A stretch of 64,000 nt of DNA from Struthio camelus (Eukaryota > Chordata > Aves > Struthioniformes > Struthionidae). Shown piece by piece: positions 38,701 through 53,700 of the stretch. The position numbers and the translations under genes are program-made. Below the pieces are notes generated by a model, which saw only the letters and a list, made by a program, of their open reading frames with translations, searched no databases and was not told the DNA's origin. The DNA is taken from contig NC_090947.1 in NCBI RefSeq assembly GCF_040807025.1, forward strand, positions 7,130,001 to 7,194,000, written 5' to 3'. The number at the start of each line of letters is the position of its first letter. The first letter of the stretch is position 1.

Positions 38701-41700
38701 GCAAAGCAAAACCGCATCTCTGTGTTGTAGACTTCTTAAGCATTAGCTGCAACCATTAAAAAAAAAAATAAAGGATTTTTCAATTTTTTCCACAATTCTT
38801 TTCCTTGTGTTATCAACAACATCGTTTACAGAAAGTCTTTGTTCCTTTAAAAATAAAATTTGAATTTAAATTTTATGCTAAGTCCATTTGACATTAAGTC
38901 ATGTCTTCCTAGTGTATAACAGTGCCTTGTCTTTTGGGGATCTTCCTCCTCCTATTTTCATATACATTCATCTGCTTTTCTAGCCTACATCTCACAGAAT
39001 GTATTGTGATTTCCAATTTGAACAATTCCAGATTAATGGGAAGTACATGAATGTCATACAGAAATTCTGATCAGCTATACTATAGAAAACAAGGGCATTG
39101 CAGAGATTAGTTCCTGAAAGCCTGTCACATAGAAAGGTATTCAGATGCAACTTATCATCAAACTCTCTCCAAATAAAACATTGTAAAGCTTCTGAAGCAT
39201 AATTTTTTTGCATTTCTGGTTTTAAGGAAAATTTAAGTTAACCTTTTTTGTCCGAGACTGAGACAACAATGCTAAGATATCAGGATCCCTTATGGCATAA
39301 AGAACATCATTCCAAGTTCTGTTTCAGTTCTGCTGAAAATGTTTTTAAAAACATAACAGAGTATTTTCAATTTCGGACTTTACTCCTGAAGTTATACTTT
39401 AAAGATTTTCTGATCACATCCCAGATCTATGGAAAAAATTCTAATGGTTCAAGAAAACTTAGGACTAATTGCTTTTGTTAGTTCCAGCGCTGAAGTTCTA
39501 TTTTGTATTTCCAGAAGGTGAAGCCCAGGGTGAAGGTAGAGGAAGGTAGACCTAGACGTTAAAGATGATGATTTCAGATCAGTTGAAAGACTTGAGTCTT
39601 TCTAATTCTGGACTGTCCCAAAGACATGCAAATCCTTCAGAATAAATGAAGGCATCCAAAATAACTTGTCACATTTGAAAAATCTGATTTAGCTAACTAG
39701 TGAGAATTACTGATCAGTGCTTCCGAGAATGAGCAACGCCACAGTGATATACCCAGTACACTTACAATTCACTAACTTGTAGGAATTATGTAAAATTATT
39801 TTCTAATAATGTGACAGCACAAAAGATTTTATGGGAGAACTAGACAGGACACAAAGGCTTGGGAAGCCTAAGGACCCAACTCCAATCTTGCTATGGCTGA
39901 GGTACAATGAAGAGCAACCCCTTCCAGTATGCAAAAGCAAATTCATAACCTAAGTCAGCAGCCTCAGAGCCTTCTGAAACTACTTTGTTTAATTTCACAA
40001 CATGGTGAAACGCAGATTTAGGTAGGAAAAGAACCTATATTGTTGACTGTTTACTATCTTTACTGTTAATAGGTCCATTGCCAGTTTAGGTAAGCCTTCC
40101 CCACCGGCGTTAGACTGGTGCTAGATACGGCTTCTACCTTTCTTAGCAACTAAGGAACAGATGGTGAACAGAGACACAAGGCCAACAGGAAATAACAACT
40201 CTACTAAAGAACAAAGGATTTCTCTCTCATCTCCTATTTAAATATTATGCAAATGTTGATTGACTCTGAGGGGAAACAGTCTTAAACTGCTGTCTGAAGG
40301 TTTAACTAGTTCCTGCAATATTAGCATAGTCCTCACATACAATGGCTACAGAACATACAGCAATATCAGCCAATCAAGGGAGAGAGAACCCAGTTCTCAA
40401 GAGCTGCATTAATACCACAGCAGTCACAGACCTGTAATGATGTTCCTGATTGGTTTAACCAGGGCGTTGAAGGCAGAAACTTCAGGCTGCCTGTGTTCCC
40501 ACATAGGCTGCCAAATAACGAGGCCGCTAGCCAACCGAAATGTCAAGTCAGATTCCTAGAAAGACATACAGAGGTCGTATCACACCAGCTCACACAAAAG
40601 ATCATTGATTACAGTTTGAAGGGACTGTCCTTCTTCTGAGGCACAGACCTTACAAGAAATAGGTGACATTGCATGTTTTACTATGGTCCGCGTATGCTAA
40701 CTCAGTGGCCACGGACAGTACTCAGACAACATGAATACGTTTCAAGTAAAGCTATTAAAAAACTATATGGAAATCTCAGTACAAACTTATGCAAGAGGCT
40801 TTTATTGGTGAAACTGCCATACTAGTTAATGAAGCTTGTTTTTTTCCAGGACCTTAAGAAAGGTAGAGAAAAGGCTACTTCCCTGTCAAAAAACTCATTA
40901 TCCCTTCTGACCACATATAATAATTCTATATTTAGTATTCAACGTCATCTTAACCTTAATATGGAAAGGTCTGAGACCTGAACTTCTTGCCCCAAAAGAG
41001 TAAGAACATTAAATACTAAAATATTAGTTAGAAATTGAAGAAACACAAAACATGTCACAAATTACTATGAAATACCAGTATACAACACTGCTGTTAGTAG
41101 TAGTTATACTATTGCTACTTGAGAAATGTCAATTGGTACTACTTAGACTTGTGCCATCATCATTTTACACCTGCAAGTAGCCAAAATCATGTAAATTAGC
41201 ACACATGTGAATCTTAGCAGGATTAACGTACAGGTATACAAACTGGCCAAAGCTAGATTAGGAATTACTGATGTTGCATAGCCCAACTATCCCCTAGAAG
41301 CCAAATAAACACCAGTAATAGCACAGTTCTGGCAGCATAATTATGTCTCAGTGGTTGAAGTCTGGTGCAGACAGAGCTAAAGGAATGCCAGGAGCTGATT
41401 GCTTGCGGCTTCCCAGCCCTTCTATTCTCTACTCTTTTTCAGTCCTCTCTCATTAGAGCGACCTCACAAGCTTTGTCACAAACTGAGCTTACTGTTTTTA
41501 ATTATTATTTTTACTCAGGTGAACCTCACAGTATTTTTGGACGTGGTACATTAAGAACACATTGCTAAATACACAAATCCTCTCGGAAGTCAGGAAATTC
41601 CAGCATTTAAGGCTGCTTGTACAAACATTTATCATCTTTCTTGAGCACATGCATTATTTTAGTTATCTGAACAGAGAGTATTCTTCCACTGAGACCTCTA

Positions 41701-44700
41701 CCTCCCTGAAACACAGAAGGGACAATTCTGACTTAGTGAGCAAGTTACATGCCTCACTCACCTCACCTTTTTTGAGCCTTGCTTTCATGATAGAATCATG
41801 CACATTTTCGTGGGCTTTTCCAGTGTTCATCACTGCAGTATCTCAGACATTCATGGACATTTTCCATATTGTTTTCAAGGTGAAACTGAGATACTGTCCC
41901 TAGCCCCATTTTGAAAACGGGAAACTAACCCCCAGAACGACTAAAATAAAAAATTGGGAACCCAATCTTGGATAGCTTGGGCCTGCCTCCAATTTCATTT
42001 CATTTATTCAAAGTGCAGCCCGTACTCATGTATGAGGCACTGGGAAGAACTCAGCATTTCATCCTGTCATGTCCCAGCAGTTCAAGTAGCTAAAGAGAAA
42101 TTGGGAAACTAGTAAACATGTATGAAAAGCTGGGGCTAAATGAATCGAGCAACACTGTCCAAGAACTTGGTAGTAGAAGTAAGGAAGGAATCTAGTTGCC
42201 CAAATCAGCTTTCACCTGTCCTAGCTGAAAGATTATCCTTGCTCTACTGTATTTTCTTATCTCCTTCAACTGTTGCAGCACACAAAGCAGGGTTAGCACA
42301 GACATCCTGCATCACTACATGACTCTGCTTCATCCCCAGCGAGAGGTGGAATATTTATGTCAGCTACTAACAAAACCATTGGGAAACAACTGGGAAAATA
42401 TTGTTTCTTACTGGTTAAAAAATATTTTGTACTTCTCTTTCCCAGATTGATTTTGCTCTAATTGCCTGTGTACACATGTGCTCACAAACAGAAAAGGACC
42501 ATTACAGTTTGAAAAATGAGTGGGCAACTAATAGGACACAGCTCTGTCTTGCTCTCATCAAAGTACTTATACCAAAGTGTGCTCTGTTGTGCAAGTATTC
42601 TCTGGCCAGTGAAGCCAATTATAATATCTCTTTTAGGAGTCAAGCATACTTTTAAAGAGGTTTGGAGGAAAAAAGAAAAAGAAAAAAAAAAAAAAGGCAA
42701 GAGAGGCTATTCAAACGAATCTGTAATTTTTTTTTACAGACCTTTTCTGAGCACCTACTTTCCAGAGCCAGTTTCTCTTCTGAGGCCTAGCTGGAAATGT
42801 GAAGGCTGAAAGGCGACCCTCCAGAGATGCTGAACAGAGGAGGCAGGAGTCAGAGCGTGCAGAAAACTTCTCCTCGTTACATGGCTCTGCAAAGCTGATG
42901 CACTCAGCATAAAATTAACAGAGGGACTTTGGCAGACAGGAAGCCTGCAGCCTGCTTCCAACTTCAGAACAAAAGAACGTTTAATTACCTCTGCCACTGC
43001 CATGCTTATACCACTATCACACGTTCCTGATAATTAGCATCAAGATGATTAGTAATGACAACAACAATAAATCTCAGTGGCAGCTCCATGGTGGAATCCC
43101 TGAAAAGCTAGCAAGGCACTTCTGAGCAATGACTGAGAGTCACTGGAGAAAGCTAAAGCTCACAATCCTTTCTATGGGTCTCAGGCTCCCAAAGACTTCA
43201 CAAGAGCCACAGACCTTGGACGTTCCTGAGGAATGAAAAGGTTTCACTTGAGATGTTTTTGCTTTTGAGCCTGCCTGACGCTGTGATGATTGCTCGTGTC
43301 ACTGAAACGATTCCTTAGGGCAGTGGTATTGTCCTAACATGTTAAAGCAGTTGTAGCCCAAGATATGTCGTAGGTTGAATTAAATGGTCAGTTGTAGGAC
43401 TTAAAAGCAGAATCATTCTCTTTCCCTTCAGAGGTGTCTCCCCACAAGTACCCCATCAGTGTTTCACTTACTTTAATTCTGTGGACAAGAGGAGCAAAGA
43501 GAAACACAAAGAGCTCCACTGTGGCCATGGAGTTCTGGAAGAACCTCCTTCTGTTATTCTCCTCCTCATCATTCGTGGTGCTGTGCTGGGGATGTCCTGG
43601 TGATCCTTGGTTTTCAATCTGGTGGATAAAGGCACTACTGCTTCCTCCCCAGCTGGAACCTCTGTCTCCTCCAAACCGGTCATTGCTGCAGTCCTGAGGG
43701 GCCTCTAGCAGCATCCAGTGAAGAGTGTGAAGAAGCTTTGTCTCAGCTACTCCAAGCTTATCCTGATGTCCTGGATGGAAAAATGCATCACAGTACCGCA
43801 CAGGTTTTCCACTCACGGTACTGTTGAGAATTTCAGAGACACACAGGAAACTAACCGACCATCCAACTTCCTGATGCAATCTTGAAAATTAAAGTTCTAC
43901 CATTAAAAGTATTAGCATTCTATTAGGTTGTATTTGAAACCTCCTAATTCACAAATCTCTATTTACTTCACAGCATTTGCAGTTCAGTCCCTGAATGTCA
44001 GTTGCAGGGCAAATGCGTTAATGGACATGCAGTGGTCTTAAAAGATGCTGGCTTGAAAATCTCGTTTGTCTCTATCGAATAAAACAGAATGCAAGTAAAC
44101 ACTGCAAGCTGCTAGAGCTGTGTCCTGTTAACATTTCCTACCAGTGTACCTCATGACGCAAACTCCTGTTGAAATCGGTAAAAGGCTTGTAAAGTATGTT
44201 AGATTTGGACCTGGCCCTATCCTGACCGACTGACTGGCTTTTCTGCTGAGAATCCCAACTAAGAATCAACTACTTCATTCTGGGGAAAAAAAAGATACTG
44301 AAGTTATTAAAAGCTGTAATTGGGCACTGCATCGTGTCTTGAAAGAAATACGTATTCTCATCCTTGTTAGGTGGCAAGACTTATGTTAAAGTTAGTTCTA
44401 ATAGATTTGGAAAATAACTAGCAAAACACTAATTTGACTCTTAAGTTCATGATTTCTAAAGCTGGAAGAAGTCCATTAACTTCACTGGAGAAGCTCTCCC
44501 AGTTTACCGGCTATAAATGAGAGCAGATCAAGAGATGTAACCCACACCATGAACTAACACAAGATTTCGAATTTGCTGTGTGGCACCCTGAGAAACAGCT
44601 TGTGCTGTTTTGACTGATAACTTCAATAACAGGGAAAATCAAACTCACACGAGCACTAACCTAGCTTGTTTCGGTTGGAGAGCAATGTTGCAGTGCAGTG

Positions 44701-47700
44701 CAGCACATGTGGGAGCGCAGCTTGGACTAGTTCCCAGCGAGAAATGCTCTGGATGGCTTCGGAGAGAGCTGGAGAAAGGCCATGCAGCTTGTTTTCTACT
44801 AAAACTCTTTCAAAAGACTTTGAGGAGGAAAAAAAAAAAAAAAAGACATCATATATCTATTTCTGCACAGGCCTTCCAGGACATACAACATGCTGCTTTA
44901 AAAATGTGTAATCTGTATGTTTTCATTATATCATTCCTTAGAATATTTTTCCTGAAAGACAAAGCTAAAGCTCACCAGACATATGGATGTACTTGACTAA
45001 GAAATAATTAGGCCACTCAATATATTTTCTCTAATAAAAAGAATTAAAGCAGGTATCACAGACATATAAATAAGCACTGAGATCAAGCCAAACTTGCAGT
45101 TGTGCTGCGTATTAATCTGACACACCAGTAATCCTGCTGGAAGTCACAGGAACTAATGAAAGCCTGCATTTGTGGACCTAAGAGCTCAATACTTTTCTCC
45201 GTCTCGCACACACGCACACGCATATATATACACGCACTCTTTTCTCTTTCAGTTAAGTGTAGCATAAAGGGCAACCCATTAAAAAGGTACATGTGCCTTA
45301 GGAAATGTTTTCACACTCTGCTACAAAAAATAATCAGTGCACAAAATTTGTTGGCAAGCCATGAAGTAGTCATTTTGTGAACACTTAAAAGAGCTGATGG
45401 CTGTAGCGGGTTCGTTATTTTTGCCTTGAGCAACACAAAACAAGACTATCTGCCTTTGAAATCCCCAAAGGAGTTCTTTATTGCTAGCTGCTCCAACTGT
45501 TTTGATAAGCTCTTCTTTTGACCAGATACAAAGATCTCATTATAGTCACAAAAGCAGTTACGCTCCTATACTGAAGTTCCTAAAGCCAAGAAATACGTTA
45601 CTGATAATACATGCTCTTGCCGTTCACTAGCTTAGCTTCCTGGCTCCCTACTTTTTCACAAGCCGTTTCACTAATTTCATCAGGCTCGGAGCAATCAAGT
45701 AACCATTGGCATTTCCAACCTAATGGTTGCTTCAAATGCCCTCACTCCAAATTCATAAAGCTTATCCTTCAACACTAATCATAAGAATTTTTTCCTGTTA
45801 AAAAAAAAAAAAAAGCAGGGCACTGACAGAAATAGACGCAATTAGAAAGGAGGAAAGGAAAAAGGGCAGCGATCATAATCTAGCGCTCCTACATGACCAG
45901 CTACTCCAACACATGGAATATCAACCAGTCGCATATTCTTCTGCATACCCAAGCAGCTTTGCACGTTTGTTCTCTCACGCCACAGCCACATCCGCTGCTG
46001 TAGACAGACGTGAGCTTCTCTACTGAGAAGCAGGATTTGCTAGTTCAAACATAGTGCTGCACTAAAGTAGCTTTACAGCATCCCTGGGACAGCTGGCTCT
46101 GCTCTGGCCAGCTTGGAGGCAGAGAAACATGCATCTGTCAGTACTTAGAACCTAAGACAGAAACTCTCCAAAAGCACCAGGCAAAAACAGAGTAAGGGAA
46201 GTGGAAACAGGCTGCACTAAGCGTGGCTATAGTGACTAAGCCTGTAGAAACACAAATTGAACCCGAGGAAGTACTGACGAGAAGTATGAGGTCTGCCAAT
46301 AAATATAACTCTCTGGAAAGTCACACTCCCCACCTACTAGGAAACCCCAAGTTCCTGTCAGAAAACTCCATCAAGTTTCTTTATGGAGCAATGGCTGAAA
46401 CTGGGGAGCATTAACTATAACACATGAACAAAAAAGGCTGACTTCACCAGGACTGGTCAAAAATAATGGGCCACAGATTAGGTTGCAGCAGGATTAGGTT
46501 TCTTAGCACTAGGAAGGAAAGCATTGGATGACATGGCTACCACAGAAAGGAAGCCCTAAATCACTCTCTTATGGTCAGAGATTTGTTGGGAGCCACGCTG
46601 AGTATCTGTGCAGAAAACCACCTCCTGTCCTTCATTCCTATCTGTTCAGGGAAATGAGGCTTCATTTATACCCTTCATGAATACAAGCAGTAACCCCAAG
46701 GAAACCCCAGCTCCCCCCTGGCTTTTGAGAGCAGGTTGTGAAGTCCATTGAAGTGAGGGGGTGGCTGATGCTTGGGGGCCAGGGGGAAGAAGGGGAAGAA
46801 GTCCAGTGCTCAGTGAAAGACCCAGATATTCTCTCTGATTCAGGAACTATGAGGTCATTAAACCATAAGAGCACCCAACAGAGACAGAAGAGATCTAGAG
46901 CAACCATTCCAAACAGGATTACCTAAGAAAAGGCAGAACAAAGTAGCAGAGTATCTCCCGAAGCAAGATAAGAGATGCAGGGCTAATGCACCATTAATAT
47001 CTGAAGAGACCAGTGAAAGAGATGTGATTTTTATTTATTTCTGTCAAAAGGGGACAAGCAGGGGTGCCATCTTCCACTCCACACTTGCTGCTCCAGCCAT
47101 ACTCTCCCACCATCAATCTTGCATCGGCTCTGGGGCTCACCGAAGCCCTCACGGAGCAAATTCAAGCCTCCACACTGGCCAAAACGATGCTCAGTATGAA
47201 AGCAAGTAACTTCTACCAGCTTAGAGAGTTGAATTAGCTCACAGAAGGGTCTACCAAGCACCAAAACCAACAATAACTTAGGCATTTTTAGAGAATGCAT
47301 TTTTTCATCCCCAGTAGAACAAACTCTAGAAGATCACATCTTCCAGCACAGTGACAAGCTATTAAGTTTATAAAACAAGGGGAGGGGAAGACATCACTGA
47401 AAGCAACAATTCTATTCTGAAATGTGTTGAAAGACATTATCACTATAGTTTTCCATTAAAGTTCCCATTTCCCCATATTTCAGTGGCATTGGGGAGAAAG
47501 TTGTCAAGGAACTGCCTTCTGGAAGCTGTGGCTTACATTCAGAATACTTCTGAAATTCCAGTTTCTGGGTTTTTTTTTTTGTTTCGTTTTTTTAATTAAG
47601 CTTGCATTCATGCCAGTGTGTTGGGTTTGAGCCACATGCAGCTTTTCCTACAGAGTTAGCCACCAGATTCTTCTGATTCCTGGCCTAGGCAGGAAGCTGA

Positions 47701-50700
47701 ATATATTTCTTCAGGCCAGTTAGATCCTCAAACAGCATCTGTGATCACAAGCATCTGTGATGGAAATGCTGTAGGTTGCCAGAAAATTCTTAACACAAAA
47801 GCTATGTATGGAAACCACTGAGTGTTTCTGTATGCTAGGGGCACTAGTGGTACAAAGTCACCACTCTGTATGTACTGTCATCATGGGACCTGGCTGATAC
47901 CATTCCCCACGCTGATAATGACTGCCAGAAGTAGCTCAACAGCAACATGCAGTTCCTTGGACAGGTGTTCTCATGGGATTTGCCCCAAGTTCTCCACAGA
48001 GATCCAGTTCAAAGCAGTCTCTGCCTAGGCCAGACATTCAGGATGTAGGGCTACAGGTTAGCATTTACTCCTCTGGAGCATCCCTTTTGGTCTGGAATGG
48101 CTCTACTCTAACTTTCAAGATTTGATACAGGGAATACACAGCCATTAAGATGAAAGACCTATAATTTTCACGCGGAATGAACTAAGCAACTACTGCTAGA
48201 GCGGAGAAGTGTTACACACTTCAATGAAAAGGCTGAAGAGATTGTCTGAACTAAGCTCTAAGTCAGTTAGAAAAGGGATATTGTAATGTTAGGGATATGT
48301 CTGAAGCAGCAGTCTTACGGTTGCTGCTTGGCTAATAAAACACGTCACCTACTTGTAGCAGGCGAGTCAATGACTGCAGCACCCCATGTGCCAAAGGAGG
48401 CTAAGGACCATCAGCCAAGGTGGTAGAGAGGAAAGTCAGTATCACACCTCAGCTGGAGAAAGGGTCATCCCTGCAGCAGTGCTGCCCCTGTTCAGGACAG
48501 GCGGGCGCAGGGTAGGTGTGTGCAGGTACATGTGTTCAGCTCCCTCCAGGTCACTTACACTAGCATTTTTTCCTGAGCCTGGTGATACCATCTGTTTGTG
48601 CAGAGAATAGCAGTCAGTCTAGTCTGGCTGCCTTTCCACTGCTGCCATTCTTCTTGTACCCTCCTCTCCACCAGAAGCCATAGGGGCTGTCAAATACCCT
48701 GTGACCAGGGTCAGCCCGTATGGTACTTGCTTGCTAGAGAGGGAAGAGGTAGAAGCCTAGACAAGTCATATAGAAGGACAGAGCAGCTTCTAGCTCTGCC
48801 TTTGCCATAGGTCTCCTACAGAGGTTTGATCCAGTCATGCAATCTTCCTCTGCTTTAAGCCCAGGGGAGCTGTACCTGCTGCAGACTGCACTAGGAAGCA
48901 TGGGAATCAGTCCGACCCCTGAATGCCCACTTAGACAGACAAGACTTGGGAAGCTCAAAGTCTCAACATTCCTTCCTCCCAGGAAGGGCAGATGAATTGA
49001 AGCCCTCATCCAGGGGAGTAACTCTTGCAGGTATGAGTCAAGAAAAAAAGAAAGCAGAAAGCCATAGCAGCAAGGTTATTGAACTTAGGCCCCTTTTGCC
49101 ACCCCAATGCCAGGCACCTCAAGATTTGGTGATAAGGGAAGTGAGGGTTGCATGACATGCCCCTCATCCTCTAGAATATCTGTATTCTAGGCAGAGCTGT
49201 CTCATCCCAGATTTCACTGCACTCCCCATTTCTCACACTCACATAATCCACTTGTTTACCTTACCTATAGTAGTAGTGGAAAGCCTACCCCGTAGCTGTC
49301 TAAGACACCACCCACAGCTTCAATTTCCCCACAAAACCTCAAAGAGGCCATGTTGTTAATGCAACTATTACTTCTATTTCTTCACACTGAATGTGGCCAT
49401 TCTTCTCCAGATGTGAATTCCACAGATACTTCCCCTTTTGTGAATTAAAATCAAAACGCCCTCCCCCAACCCTGCAAAATCCCAATGCTTAGCCTAGTAT
49501 ATTTCCCTCTCCGCAACCAAGCGGTTGTACAGGAGGATCTCAGCAAAGGCACAAATTTAGGTATTCTCACTCAAAAAGGAGAAAAATTGTAAATACACAC
49601 ACAAAGCGTAAGCCAGCAGTGCTTCTCAATTCATTCCTGGGATGTAACAGCACTACCTTGCACTTCCAGAGCTCAGGCTGTACATTATGGTAGAAAGTAG
49701 AAAACTCTTGCTAAGTTCACTTCAAGCTCTTTCCAGCCAGCCTAAGCACCGGCAGGCAGTATTTGTCAGCCTAGGGAAAGTCCTCTCCAACTAAAGGTTG
49801 GATAAAAATAAAGACCACCTCTTTTTCAAGCTTCCCCCCACCCCCTGCATCTATCCTTTAATCATTCATGACAACAAAATGCATACTATATTTGGCGTGG
49901 GGGAAGAGTCCGCTTTGAATTTGCTCATTTCTCCAGAAAGCATTTGAGTTCTCCCATGCCCAATGCAATCTGTGCACAAGTTTTAACACATACCCTTGAG
50001 TCCTTCCCTCCATCCACCAAAAGCACTGGCTTTGTCTGCCGCTCATACATTTCTGTGAAGTCACTTACAGATTTGATTCATGCACTTTAGAAAAGGCATA
50101 AAGTCAGGACAGAAAACCCTCAGAACAGGGAACAGGAAGGAAATTAGAACTATATTGAGGCACAAGAGCATTTAGATAGAGCAAGAAAACGTGAGGAGGA
50201 GAGAAGATTTAATTTCTGGTTTAAGGCCTGTATTCACAGATCAAGTTAAGTCAGTGTGACTGTTCAGGTAAGGAAAACAAAGGGATAAGTTTTAATACTT
50301 AAGTAAAAATTATGATGTGTACAGTGATACCTCTGAATGTCTCCCTCTCCTCCCCCCCCGACTATCTTGTCATGTTAAGTAAAGCTCAGACAACCAATGG
50401 TGTGTTGTTACAGACCAGACGCTGTACTTACTGAATCTAGGCCCCACGCATCTGCTTGGTCAATGCACAATATTATCAAATTCTACTGCAGTAAGTTTAG
50501 AGGTAGGAATAATAACAAAATGCTATACAGTGTTGCTGTATGCACTGTCAGACAGCTAACAGCCTACAGACATGCTGAGAATCATCTTGGCCAGAACTTT
50601 TAATAAGGACAGGTCATAACAGGTGCAGCATTTTTAGGCATATTAGTCAATACAGTGATGTTAGATAACCAGCTTGATGCTTCAGAAAACAAGCTGACTA

Positions 50701-53700
50701 CATATCAAGTTCCAGAAACTTTCTCACCCACATGCACAGCACTGACACGCCAGAGGGTAACATGGAAGGTGTTGATGTGGTCAGGCATTCCTGTGCCATG
50801 CCAAGGATAGGAAACTGATGAGCAAAAGAAAATGACAGATACAACAGCTCAGGCCGCATCCCATCAATTACTCAAAACTAAGCTCTACCTTTGGAAGTCT
50901 TCTATCATAATTAACCATTACGTTAAGAACTGGAGATGGATCAAGTTCTCCTTCATCCAAGTGGCAAAGTGGATTGGATTTTCATGCAGATCAGTTCAGG
51001 TTGCCTCAAAGTCTCATGTTTGTTTCTGCTTGAGCTATACATAACTGAAGGGGGCCTTTGGTAATTCCAGGTCTCTTCTCCAGGTGTGGATACAGTCTCT
51101 GTGTATTTGTTGTAGACAGGTTTGATTACTTTTTCTCCCTTCTTCCTGTCTCCTTAAATGCTAAGCAACCATCTCTCTTCATGTATTGAGGTTTCTACCT
51201 AAGCATGACACTGCAGCCCTCAGGTCACAGATGTGACCAGTTTTAAATGAAACAGGCACTGAGCTCACCAGCGTGTCACCAGCTGTGACACTTCAACACT
51301 GTAAGTGAGGCTTTCTACCAAGCCTACAGCATGTAAATATGCAACTGTAGCTCTGCTGGCATAAGGGCAGCTGGGTAATTGAAGGCTACCAGCTGAAGGA
51401 AGGAAGCAAGCCAGAACACCAGTATGTCAAGGCACAGCCTCTGCACATTGCTGAGGCTCCTGGAGGATATGAGGCAACAAGCTCCATTTTGCATCCCCTG
51501 TACAGCCAGCTGTTCTCAACAGTATAACCACTGACGATGTTCTGAGCTCCACAGGGCAGAATTACCATGCATTTTACCCACCAACACAGTGAGACAGCAG
51601 GCTTCTGTTGGCATTTGCTATCTAGCAATAATCCTGAAAAATTTATACCTTTCTTAGAAGAAAATTAGTCAACAGTGGTTAGGGCTTCTCTAGCTTAACA
51701 TCTTATGAGAAAGGAGTCAGAAAATTGCTGCAGAGAGACCTAGTTACTTTAAACTATGAAGATACATGTCCAGACCGCATTTTTCCACTCCGTCAACTTT
51801 GGCTGCAATTACTTAATGTACTTTAAGTCATCCAAAGATCAGCAACAGTTCAAGGAATTTTAAAGTTCCCTAGATACCTATGTAATTCGAATTTGCTGGA
51901 TGCCCTCCATTTCTGCCCTTTTCGAGACTAGATGAAGATTTCATTCTAAACACAGTTAGAAATTAGTTATTAGTATCTGCATAATAACCTCTTTGATTAT
52001 GCTGTTGAGATAAGTATCCTCCATTTTCTGACACAGGAGGTTTGTCTTGCACGAAAGGAAAAATATAGTTTAAAGCCTATTGTTAGAAATGTATCATTTC
52101 AGTCCTGAATTCTGAAAAGCTCCATTAGTCAGACTAAAGCCACACTCATCTCATCTGAAATTAAGCATATACATGAGGGACTGCAAGTCTAGACCCAAGT
52201 CGCCTTAGCTCACTCTCACCACACCATTCTTTACGGTGCCCGTTGAACACGAATATTCAAGCCTGTATTTTTGTTGTGTCTAGAGATGTATACAATATCC
52301 AAATTCTCTAGACGGGGAAAGGTTCCAAAGCCTTCACGTGATAAAAGTAATAAATGAAGTTGAATGGACTAGATCGACTTCTCAGGTAAGCTGAGAAGCC
52401 TGCTGATCAGTCACCACAGATGAAGTTGCATGGAATGTTACTCATTAATATGAGCTGAAAAAGAAACATGTACCTACCACACAGGAAGCTTCGTACTGTT
52501 TCCCCAATTTAGGTCTTAAAAACGCACTGAAAGAGAAAAAACAAACTGTTAGAGACACAGTGCTTAAGGTATTATTTTGTTTAGTTATCTTGGGGATTCT
52601 TCACATGCCACAAGGGTGGAAAACAGCTGAGAAACTCCACATTAAGACAGACATTACCCCAAAATAAGTCACAGACACCTGTTGATAGCATCTGGCAAAA
52701 TACCAATACTTTTCCTGGAAGACAAGAGTACCCACATTAGTAGGCCAAGAGATAGTTTATCCATGTGGAACAGGACATTTCTTGAAAGTAGATTAAATCT
52801 TCTATTAGACATTTTTCAGTCATTTTACTTCAGGGACAGATTTTTTCATAGCATTGTGTTTAAAATATGTTAAATATTACTGAACCTTGGCTTGCCTATA
52901 TTTTGAGCTAGGGATCCATTTGTCAGTTGTCCTAGTGGTTTCCTCTACAATTGCTAATCTGAAAGGTTTGCGATGAAATGCAGGTCCATACCCTGTAGTC
53001 ACAGAATACCCACCTCTGCTGTCATTCCCCTCCAAAGAAAGTCAGAGTTATATCTTAAATAAGAATAATAATGAGATTTATCAGGTCACCATCGTACAGA
53101 ATTTTCCTCAGAGGTCACAGAAACCAGTCAGAATAATGAGATCTTGCAACTGAGGCCATAAGTTAAAAACACAACCTTCAAACCTCCTAATCTTCCCTCC
53201 CCCTCTCCCCCCGCCGACAATCCTGCAGTGTTTTCAGTCTAGAATTCTCTTAAGACAAGAGACAGTCACGATTTGGAAAGAACATAAAGCCCAACCATAC
53301 ATTCAGCCTGCCCCTCACACATCAGTACTCTTCAATCCAATGAAATAGGGCGAGGCTTTGACGTATCTGTTTGCATGCTGACCTCTCAAAGCATAGATTA
53401 CAACTTCCAGAACTGCTGTAAATACAGACACACAAGCAAAGCTGCAAGTCTGGTGCAGCACTGTGGAATACTGTTTCTGGTGCCAGAGCGCCAACTGATT
53501 GAAGTCCTGTTAGAAGGCCTGGGGGGGGGGGAGGGGGAGAGCGGAGGAAGTGCCTAGATGCACACGTACATGGATGTTTTAAAGTCAAATCAAGAAGCTG
53601 AGTTTGCCACCAGGTTAAGTGATCTCCAGTCCTCCCCCCACCCCCAATACACACAAATTGCTCTATATTAAGGGCAGAGAGAACAGCTTATTTCGTGCCT

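Noticed and set aside
51955..52060. Possible MIR-like fragment in intron 2
   Set aside because: Only a short ctccattttctgacacagga match; too weak to call.
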